Assembly: GCA_028692205.1 (NCBI GenBank)
Contig: JAQUXV010000179.1
Location: 1 to 5,965 of the forward strand
Direction: 5' to 3'
DNA from: Eubacteriales bacterium
GTDB lineage: Bacteria; Bacillota_A; Clostridia; Christensenellales; Aristaeellaceae
DNA length: 5,965 nucleotides
Part shown: one piece after another, positions 1 to 5,191 of the stretch
Numbering within the stretch: position 1 is the first letter of the stretch
Layout: every line of letters begins with the position of its first letter
Notes under the pieces: generated by a model
The model's database searches: none
What the model saw: the letters and a program-made list of their open reading frames with translations, nothing else
What the model was told of the DNA's origin: nothing
Translations under genes and position numbers: made by a program

Positions 1-1316
1 TGCAGGGTTTCCAGTGGTGCGATTTCCAGTGGGACCCCGATACCTTTTCCGAACCGAAGGAAATGCTGGCACGGCTGAAAGAGCGCGGGCTGCACATCTG
101 CGTATGGCTCAACTCCTACATTGCGCAGGCAAGCCCCCTGTTTGACGAGGCGATGAAAAACGGCTATCTGGTGGAAAAAGAGAACGGCGACGTATGGCAG
201 ACCGATCTCTGGCAGCCGGGCATGGGCCTGCTGGATGTAACCAACCCGAAAGCGAAAGCATGGTTCTGCGGGCATTTGAAGCGGCTGCTGGATATTGGCG
301 TGGATTGCTTCAAGACCGATTTTGGCGAGCGTATTCCGGTGCGCGGCGTGAAGTATTTCGACGGCAGCGACCCGGTGAAGATGCACAACTATTATACCTA
401 CCTGTATAACCAGATGGTGTTCGAGCTGCTTCAGAAAGAACGCGGCGACGGCGAAGCCATGTTGTTTGCGCGCAGCGCCACCGCGGGCGGGCAGAAATAC
501 CCCGTACATTGGGGCGGCGACAACAGCGCCAGCTACATCAGCATGGCGGAGACGCTCCGCGCGGGTCTGAGCTTGAGCCACTCCGGCTTTGGCTTCTGGA
601 GCCACGATATTTCCGGTTTTGAACAAACCGCGCCTGCCGACGTCTACAAACGCTGGTGCGCTTTCGGTATGCTTTCGTCCCACAGCCGCCTGCACGGCAG
701 CGGAAGCTATCGTGTGCCGTGGCTGTTCGGCGAGGAAAGCTGCGACGTGCTTCGGGAGTTCGTACACCTAAAATGCCGCCTGATGCCGTACCTGTTCGGC
801 AAAGCGGTGGAGGCGCATGAAACGGGCGTGCCGATGCTGCGGCCCATGATGCTGGAATTCCCCGGCGACATTGCCGCGGAAAACTGCGACACGCAATACA
901 TGATGGGCGATCAGCTGCTGGTTGCTCCCGTCTTCCACGAGGACGGGCATGTGAACTACTATCTGCCCGAAGGCCGGTGGACGAACCTGCTGACCGGCAT
1001 GGTAACCGAGGGTGGAAAATGGCTTTGCGAAACATATGATTTCCATGGCCTGCCCCTGATGGTGCGCGAAAACAGCGTGCTGCCCATGGGCGCGTGCGAA
1101 ACCCGCGCGGATTACGACTATGCCGACGGCGTAACCCTGCATGTATATGAGCCGGAAGACGGCGTGACAACCGTTGAAATTCCGAATATAAAGGGAAAAA
1201 TCGAAGCACGGTATACCCTGACCGTAAGCGGAGACACCATCAGCGTGCAAACAGAAAGCCGCAAGCCGTATCATGTCGTGCTGCACCGAGACGGTAAAAC
1301 GACGGAGATTCAATAG
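1..1316 (+). CDS. yicI: Alpha-xylosidase, glycoside hydrolase family 31 (YicI type), C-terminal part
   Basis: The enzyme removes alpha-linked xylose from the non-reducing end of xylo-oligosaccharides such as isoprimeverose, by a retaining mechanism and normally in the cytoplasm. The gene enters from the left edge: the frame is open from base 3, so the ATG at 63 is internal. About 437 residues remain, and roughly the first 310 of E. coli YicI (772 residues) are missing. The nucleophile Asp lies in KTDFGERIP (codon 318-320) and the acid/base Asp in HWGGD (codon 519-521); their spacing of 67 residues compares with 66 in YicI (D416/D482). Trp of VWLN (codon 105-107) and Lys of FKTD match YicI W345 and K414, residues recalled as shaping the xylose subsite. 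The blocks SGFGFWSHDISGFE and CAFGMLSSHSRLHG are also family hallmarks. A beta-sandwich C-terminal region follows and the gene ends at TAG 1314-1316. The diagnostic Cys-Phe pair (YicI 307/308) lies outside the window, so alpha-glucosidase activity cannot be strictly excluded. Confidence 0.95.
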   Translation, partial: QGFQWCDFQWDPDTFSEPKEMLARLKERGLHICVWLNSYIAQASPLFDEAMKNGYLVEKENGDVWQTDLWQPGMGLLDVTNPKAKAWFCGHLKRLLDIGVDCFKTDFGERIPVRGVKYFDGSDPVKMHNYYTYLYNQMVFELLQKERGDGEAMLFARSATAGGQKYPVHWGGDNSASYISMAETLRAGLSLSHSGFGFWSHDISGFEQTAPADVYKRWCAFGMLSSHSRLHGSGSYRVPWLFGEESCDVLREFVHLKCRLMPYLFGKAVEAHETGVPMLRPMMLEFPGDIAAENCDTQYMMGDQLLVAPVFHEDGHVNYYLPEGRWTNLLTGMVTEGGKWLCETYDFHGLPLMVRENSVLPMGACETRADYDYADGVTLHVYEPEDGVTTVEIPNIKGKIEARYTLTVSGDTISVQTESRKPYHVVLHRDGKTTEIQ

Positions 1317-1343
1317 CCGAAGCGAACAACCACATGTAACCAA

Positions 1344-1360
1344 TATCCGCGCGGCGGATA
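1344..1360. repeat. Short inverted repeat between the alpha-xylosidase and kinase genes
   Basis: TATCCGC and GCGGATA are separated by three bases (GCG), giving a perfect 7-bp stem in the 77-base gap between the two genes. No T-run follows, so it is not a standard terminator. It could be an mRNA hairpin that tunes the ratio of the two products, or a small operator. The symmetry is seen directly; any function is a guess. Confidence 0.3.
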
Positions 1361-1379
1361 ACAAATTCTGAATAACCAC

Positions 1380-1388
1380 AGGACGGAG
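1380..1388 (+). promoter_or_regulatory. Ribosome binding site of the sugar kinase gene
   Basis: AGGACGGAG lies five bases before the ATG at 1394, a purine-rich Shine-Dalgarno match that supports this start. Confidence 0.6.
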
Positions 1389-1393
1389 CCGTT

Positions 1394-2329
1394 ATGAAAG
1401 ACGCCGAAATTTACCTGTACGGACAGATATTGATGACTAACAGCCTGCTCCTGCGGGACGGGATGCCTCCGCGGGATGGATATGGCGAGCTAAAAGCCCG
1501 TTACCACGTGATCGGCGGGGAAACAGGCGTCGGGGCGGCGGTATTGGCTTCGCTCGGATGCACGGTGCGAATGGAAGGCACGTGGATGGGCCGAAATACC
1601 CGGGATGGAGTGTTTGACTATTTCCGGGATAAACCCGTCGATTTGAGCCTGATTACATATGACGATACGTTCGACGGGCTGGAGGATTTCGTGCTGATCG
1701 ACGGTGACGCGCGCACCTGCCTTGGCACATTTGGGGCGTTTCAGGGGCCGGAAGGTTACCGCTGGAACCATCCGGCAGCGGAAAACCTGTTGGGCTGCAA
1801 GGCGGCGGGGATCGACCCGTTTTTCGAAGAACCCGCCGAGGAAGCGGCAAGGTTGTGTGTAAAGGCCGGGCTTCCATACGTAACGATTGATTGCTCCCCA
1901 GATTCCTATCTGGCAAAGCACGCGGCGATGATCGCCCTGAGCGGCGAGTATCTCCGCGGGCAATACCCGGATGCGGCGCGTGAGGACGTGCTGACGCGCT
2001 ATCTTCAGGAAACCGACGGGCTGGTAATGCTTACCAGCGGCAGCGGAACAATTCGCTATGGTCGGAAAGGCGGGCCGGTAAAAACGCGCAGGGCTTTCCG
2101 TGTTCAGGCGGAAAGCACGTTGGGCGCGGGAGATACCTTCAAAGCCGGTTGTATTTATGCGCTGCTCAACGGCATGGACGATGATGAAACCGTAAATTTT
2201 GCCGCTGCCTGCGCCGCGGCTGCTGTGATGAAATTTCCGATTCCGCTGTATCCGCCTACGTTGGAGCGCATTGCGGATGTTCGAGCTTCGGAGAATAAAA
2301 ACGACGTGTTGCCCACGGCGGTACTGTAA
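1394..2329 (+). CDS. PfkB/ribokinase-family carbohydrate kinase
   Basis: This protein likely transfers phosphate from ATP to a sugar or sugar derivative in the cytoplasm. It has 311 residues, typical for the family. The C-terminal PfkB signature is clear: STLGAGDTFKAG at residues 241-252, with catalytic base Asp247 and the anion-hole Gly-Ala-Gly. A strand-plus-glycine segment, LVMLTSGSGT (residues 210-219), precedes it where the nucleotide-binding part of the family lies. The N-terminal glycine motif is GGETGVGAAVLASLG (residues 41-55). In most relatives its sixth position is Asn and contacts the sugar; here it is Val46, so substrate preference may be unusual. The gene starts 77 bases after the alpha-xylosidase stop, on the same strand and with its own ribosome binding site, so both are probably in one operon. 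That suggests a sugar released from a xyloside or glucoside as substrate, but the sequence does not identify it. Family assignment is firm; the substrate is unknown. Confidence 0.87.
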   Translation: MKDAEIYLYGQILMTNSLLLRDGMPPRDGYGELKARYHVIGGETGVGAAVLASLGCTVRMEGTWMGRNTRDGVFDYFRDKPVDLSLITYDDTFDGLEDFVLIDGDARTCLGTFGAFQGPEGYRWNHPAAENLLGCKAAGIDPFFEEPAEEAARLCVKAGLPYVTIDCSPDSYLAKHAAMIALSGEYLRGQYPDAAREDVLTRYLQETDGLVMLTSGSGTIRYGRKGGPVKTRRAFRVQAESTLGAGDTFKAGCIYALLNGMDDDETVNFAAACAAAAVMKFPIPLYPPTLERIADVRASENKNDVLPTAVL

Positions 2330-2333
2330 ACAG

Positions 2334-2362
2334 AAACGCCGCCGAAAACTTCGGCGGCGTTT
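2334..2362. terminator. Hairpin terminator between convergent genes
   Basis: AAACGCCGCCGAA (2334-2346) pairs perfectly with TTCGGCGGCGTTT (2350-2362), a 13-bp stem with a three-base loop. It begins five bases after the kinase stop and lies 46 bases beyond the end of the minus-strand phosphoesterase-like gene. The arms end in AAA and TTT, so each strand reads a short T-run at the stem base, and it can plausibly serve both genes. The T-runs are short, so efficiency is uncertain. Confidence 0.75.
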
Positions 2363-2407
2363 GCCTGTCGGTACTGCTTTTCGGAAGAAAAAACAAGCAC
2401 TGAACGG

Positions 2408-3304
2408 TCATTGCTTTTTCAGGGTAATCAGGTGGATCTGCGCAGGGGCGAAAAGGCGGACGGGGAAACCAACGGTGCCGACGCCGTTGCTGACCAGTAT
2501 CTTCGCGCGGTTTTCTTCCCGCCAGCCGCTCAGGTAACGGGTGCCGACGGCGGGACTGAGTTTGGCGATCAGCGGATAACCGAAAAGCGTCACCTGCCCG
2601 CCGAGCGTGTGCCCGAAAAGCGCCATATCAAACCAGTGGTTGTCGCCGTCCGAACCGACTGCTTTCAACGCGTCGGTGATCAAATCGGGACTATTGGCAA
2701 GGAAGACCACAAACTTATCCGCGCTGACCTGTGAAGCGATGGCTTGCACATCCGGGGTACCGTTGTAACAGTCATCCGCGCCTGCCAGGTAAAGGGCTGT
2801 TTTCCCAACCTTCACCTTTTCAACACTGTTTACCAGCGGCGTTATATTGCGTGCTTTCATTGCCTTTACCAGCGGGGTCAGGTTGCTTTCCGGTTCGGTG
2901 CGATCGTTTTCGCCAAGAACGGCAAAGACGCCCAACCGGGACTGGATGTTGGGCAGCGAGGCAAAAAAGTCGATGGCTTCGTCGCTGTTTTGGGCATAAT
3001 TGCCGCCGAACAGCACTAAATCGGCGCTTAACCCATTGAGGGTGTTCACCAGTTTATTGACACGGCTCTGCGAAAAACGCGGGCCTCTGAGAATATCGGT
3101 CACATAGGCGATCTTCAGGTTTTTAAGGTTGGAAGGCAGATCGGCAATCTGCAGCACGGTTGTTTCAACATTCAGATGATACGCCTCGTAGAAGGGATAC
3201 ACAAGCGTTACAAGAAGGGTAATCACCAACAGGAGCTGCGAAAAGCGCGGTTTGCGGCGCCGGGGTTTACGATGGTTGAACTCATAGCGGGCCAAACGGA
3301 TCAC
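2408..3304 (-). CDS. Membrane-anchored calcineurin-like phosphoesterase-fold protein with degenerate active site
   Basis: The 298-residue protein has a basic N-terminus (HRKPRRRKPR, residues 11-20), one hydrophobic segment at about 22-39 and then a phosphoesterase domain facing outward. Domain order matches YkuE/YaeI-type metallophosphoesterases, and the C-terminal block VSNGVGTVGFPVRLFAPAQI (271-290) is characteristic of them. Nearly every catalytic motif is altered: SDLHxG reads TDILRG (69-74, His to Leu72); GGD reads GGN (Asn102); GNHD reads GEND (131-134); the later His reads Asn204 in LANSPD; and GHTHGGQ reads GHTLGGQ (231-237, second His to Leu). Asp70, Asp134 and His232 remain. The frame is intact over the full length, so this looks like a maintained non-catalytic or re-purposed protein rather than a decaying gene. 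The start is GTG at 3304, immediately after an in-frame stop. A GGGAG lies too close to that GTG (one base) but ten bases from a TTG at 3295, which is a possible alternative start. The relatives hydrolyse phosphodiesters or lipid-linked phosphates; no activity should be assumed here. Confidence 0.85.
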   Translation of the reverse strand: MIRLARYEFNHRKPRRRKPRFSQLLLVITLLVTLVYPFYEAYHLNVETTVLQIADLPSNLKNLKIAYVTDILRGPRFSQSRVNKLVNTLNGLSADLVLFGGNYAQNSDEAIDFFASLPNIQSRLGVFAVLGENDRTEPESNLTPLVKAMKARNITPLVNSVEKVKVGKTALYLAGADDCYNGTPDVQAIASQVSADKFVVFLANSPDLITDALKAVGSDGDNHWFDMALFGHTLGGQVTLFGYPLIAKLSPAVGTRYLSGWREENRAKILVSNGVGTVGFPVRLFAPAQIHLITLKKQ

Positions 3305-3343
3305 ACTCCCAAAGCTGGATCAATACGCATAAAATACCAATGC

Positions 3344-3349
3344 TATCAT
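3344..3349 (+). promoter_or_regulatory. Candidate extended -10 promoter for the flavin reductase/glycosidase pair
   Basis: TATCAT at 3344-3349 is preceded by TGC, giving an extended -10 (TGnTATCAT). No good -35 is seen at 16-18 bases upstream, which is usual for extended -10 promoters. Transcription would start near 3356, about 33 bases before the ATG at 3389. It shares bases with the minus-strand -10 box. Confidence 0.4.
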
Positions 3350-3376
3350 TGTACACGGAACTACCGGGACAGACAA
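3348..3376 (-). promoter_or_regulatory. Candidate sigma-70/sigma-A promoter for the phosphoesterase-like gene
   Basis: Read on the minus strand, TTGTCT (3376-3371, four of six matches to the consensus -35) and TACAAT (3353-3348, five of six matches to -10) are exactly 17 bases apart. The start site would fall near 3341, leaving about 37 bases before the GTG at 3304. Spacing and position are good; expression is not shown. Confidence 0.55.
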
Positions 3377-3384
3377 GGGGGGAC
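3375..3384 (+). promoter_or_regulatory. Ribosome binding site that fixes the flavin reductase start
   Basis: AAGGGGGGAC lies four bases before the ATG at 3389. The frame is open further upstream (to 3176), but that stretch overlaps the divergent gene and has no family similarity, so this site decides the start at 3389. Confidence 0.65.
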
Positions 3385-3388
3385 GATC

Positions 3389-4060
3389 ATGGAACCTGTA
3401 AACGGATTCACTTCAATCGGGGCGACGACCTTTCTGGCGCCGATCCCTTCGGTGCTGATCGGCTGTGCGGCGGACGGCGGCTGGCAGCAGGGCGGGAAAA
3501 CCGTGCCTAACCTGCTTACCGTTGCCTGGGCGGGGATATGCTGCTCCAAACCGCCGATGGTAAGCATTGCGGTTCGGCCGGAACGCTACAGCCATGAATT
3601 GATTGAGAAAACGGGCGAGTTTACCGTAAACCTTGTCGGGAAAACGCTTTGCCATGCCATGGATTTCTGCGGTGTGAAGAGCGGCAAATATGTGAATAAA
3701 TTTCAAGAGCTGGGGCTTACTCCCGTTGCCGCGCCGCCGCTGAGCGTGGCTCCGGCGCTGGCGGAGGCGCCGGTTACCCTGTGCTGCGAGGTGCGGCAAA
3801 CGCTTCGGCTGGGCAGCCACGACCTGTTTTTGGCGGAAATTATGGATGTACGGGTGCGCAGGGAATTTATACTGCCGGATGGCAGCATCGACGAGCAGGC
3901 GATGGAGCTTGTAGCTTATGCGCACGGCAAGTACCGTATTCTGGGTCGGGAGCTGGGCTTTTTCGGCTATTCGGTCGCGGGCCCGGAAGCGCTGAAACGC
4001 AGAATGCCCGCAGAAAAGAAACCAGCAAAACCTCAAGCGAAACGGAAAAGCAGAAAATGA
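3389..4060 (+). CDS. Flavin reductase-like (flavoredoxin-type) FMN-binding protein
   Basis: The 223-residue protein belongs to the flavin reductase-like, FMN-binding split-barrel group (flavoredoxin type), which binds FMN and moves electrons in the cytoplasm; in anaerobes the partner is usually unknown. Typical blocks occur in order: TVAWAGICCSKPPMVSIAVR (residues 44-63), where flavin contacts are expected; the RYSHELIEKTGEFTVNL segment (66-82); FCGVKSGKYVNKF (93-105); and a final strand region ending near GKYRILGRELGFFGYS. Cysteines at 26, 51, 52, 88, 94, 132 and 133 are visible, but no known redox-pair motif is evident. The start is ATG 3389, chosen from the ribosome binding site and the start of family similarity. 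The last 21 residues (203-223) form a Lys/Arg/Pro/Ala tail with 11 basic residues, probably disordered and beyond the normal domain. The stop overlaps the next gene's start as ATGA at 4057-4060, implying translational coupling. Confidence 0.87.
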   Translation: MEPVNGFTSIGATTFLAPIPSVLIGCAADGGWQQGGKTVPNLLTVAWAGICCSKPPMVSIAVRPERYSHELIEKTGEFTVNLVGKTLCHAMDFCGVKSGKYVNKFQELGLTPVAAPPLSVAPALAEAPVTLCCEVRQTLRLGSHDLFLAEIMDVRVRREFILPDGSIDEQAMELVAYAHGKYRILGRELGFFGYSVAGPEALKRRMPAEKKPAKPQAKRKSRK

Positions 4061-4974
4061 AACGCTTTCGTGCGTTAACCGCCTTTATAACAGCGGTGGC
4101 TGTGTGCGGGCTGATAACCGTATTCTGCGGGGTGGTGGCTTTGGCGCAGACCGACGAAGCGGCTACGCAGCCAACAGTGATTCAAGATGAGGCGGCCGGA
4201 TACTGGCTTTACCAGAGTACGAACCTGCGGGTGGAGATTCATCGCCAAACCGATCCCGATACGCCGCTGATCTGGTACGAGGCGGATCTTCAGTGCAGCG
4301 AGGCGTCGCTGCTCGCGTGCGTGCTTTCAGCGGAAAAAAGAACGTATAAACACCTGAAGAAGCCGGATACCATCGCTCAGGAAAATAACCTGATCTATGC
4401 ACAGACGGACGATTTCTTCGGAGACCGTGTAGGAAGTAAAAAACTGAAAACAGGCGTCGTGATCCGTGGGGGCGTGCTGCTTTACGATGACGTTTATCAC
4501 GGAAACGGAAAACCGTTCCCACCGCTGGACACGCTGGCTGTCTTCCCGGACGGCACGCTGGAAACCTTCGGGGCGGGCGAATATACGGGCGAGCAATACC
4601 TGTTTATGGGCGCGCGGGATGTCATCAGCTTCGGCCCGATCCTGATACGGGACGGAGCAATAGATGCAAGACTGGAGAACGGTTATGCCGATCACGAGCC
4701 GCGTTGCGCTATTGGGATGATCGCGCCATACCATTATGTAAGCATTGTGGTGGAGGGCAGGCACGAGGGCAGCGCGGGATGCGGCCTTAAACGAATTGCG
4801 GAACGGATGCTGGAACTGGGCGTTACGGAAGCAATCAATCTGGATGGCGGCCAAACCGCCGCGATGATATTTATGGGACAGCAATTGAACCAAACCGGTA
4901 AATTCAAAACAACAACCAGCCCGCGCAGCGTCAGCGGAGTGCTGGGCATTGCGGATACGCAATCGCAACAGTAA
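4057..4974 (+). CDS. Exported phosphodiester glycosidase (NAGPA domain) protein
   Basis: The 305-residue protein carries the phosphodiester glycosidase domain named after the mammalian uncovering enzyme NAGPA, which cleaves sugar-1-phosphodiester links; bacterial members are often labelled exopolysaccharide biosynthesis proteins and may act on cell-wall or surface polymers. A hydrophobic N-terminal segment (about residues 8-30) ending VVALA-QT looks like a signal peptide with possible cleavage after Ala30, although it could stay as an anchor. Domain hallmarks are PRCAIG (215-220), the helix before AINLDGGQTAAMIFMG (259-274) and the closing PRSVSGVLGI (289-298). The usual NLDGGGS is NLDGGQT here, a variant I associate with clostridial members. 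The ATG at 4057 overlaps the upstream stop as ATGA, and only a weak purine stretch (GGAAAAG, 4044-4050) precedes it, so translation probably depends on the upstream gene. An open frame extends left to 3781 but lies inside the flavin reductase gene. Substrate unknown. Confidence 0.87.
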   Translation: MKRFRALTAFITAVAVCGLITVFCGVVALAQTDEAATQPTVIQDEAAGYWLYQSTNLRVEIHRQTDPDTPLIWYEADLQCSEASLLACVLSAEKRTYKHLKKPDTIAQENNLIYAQTDDFFGDRVGSKKLKTGVVIRGGVLLYDDVYHGNGKPFPPLDTLAVFPDGTLETFGAGEYTGEQYLFMGARDVISFGPILIRDGAIDARLENGYADHEPRCAIGMIAPYHYVSIVVEGRHEGSAGCGLKRIAERMLELGVTEAINLDGGQTAAMIFMGQQLNQTGKFKTTTSPRSVSGVLGIADTQSQQ

Positions 4975-5191
4975 ACGGGAATAGGCACTATCTGCTTACC
5001 GTTGCATTGATCAAGAACGGTTCGCTTTATATCCCGGTTGTTTATGTGTCTGCCTTGCCTGTATACGACGGAATCACTGCGGGCTACAGCAGTTTATTAG
5101 CACACTGTTTGCTGCTTGATACATCATGCAAAACGGGCGGATGGCCATTGCCATCCGCCCGCTTTGCATGGGAAAAGACAGGTAAATCGGA
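4975..5191. other. Convergent intergenic region
   Basis: This 217-base gap separates the glycosidase gene from the HerA-like gene. It holds the long inverted repeat at 5125-5170 and a small imperfect symmetry (ACCGTT 4998-5003 with AACGGT 5016-5021, enclosing TTGATCAA). I see no gene, RNA gene or convincing promoter in the rest. Confidence 0.6.
5125..5170. terminator. Long inverted-repeat terminator between convergent genes
   Basis: The core CGGGCGGATGGC (5134-5145) pairs perfectly with GCCATCCGCCCG (5150-5161) around the loop CATT. After one A/C mismatch (5133/5162) pairing resumes for nine more base pairs (5125-5132 plus its partners, CATGCAAA against TTTGCATG), so about 20 of 21 positions pair. 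On the minus strand the core stem is followed by TTTT, a classical intrinsic terminator 22 bases after the HerA-like stop. On the plus strand the core is followed by CTTTGC, which is weaker, and the distance from the glycosidase stop is about 150 bases. Confidence 0.8.

Noticed and set aside
63..65. ATG at 63 as the start of the alpha-xylosidase gene
   Set aside because: The frame stays open to the left edge and the 20 codons before it (QGFQWCDFQWDPDTFSEPKE) match the GH31 alpha-xylosidase family, so the gene is cut by the window rather than starting here.
538..1379. Long minus-strand open frames opposite the alpha-xylosidase
   Set aside because: Their Arg/Pro/Ser- or Ala-rich translations look like shadows of GC-rich coding sequence; no ribosome binding site or family similarity.
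3176..3388. N-terminal extension of the flavin reductase upstream of 3389
   Set aside because: It overlaps the divergent gene and both promoters, has no family-like sequence, and a strong ribosome binding site precedes ATG 3389.
3781..4056. Upstream extension of the phosphodiester glycosidase
   Set aside because: It lies wholly inside the flavin reductase gene in another frame; the ATG at 4057 is followed by a proper signal-peptide-like segment.
4998..5021. Inverted repeat ACCGTT...AACGGT enclosing TTGATCAA, as a terminator of the glycosidase gene
   Set aside because: Only six base pairs with a 12-base gap and no T-run; weak compared with the hairpin at 5125-5170.
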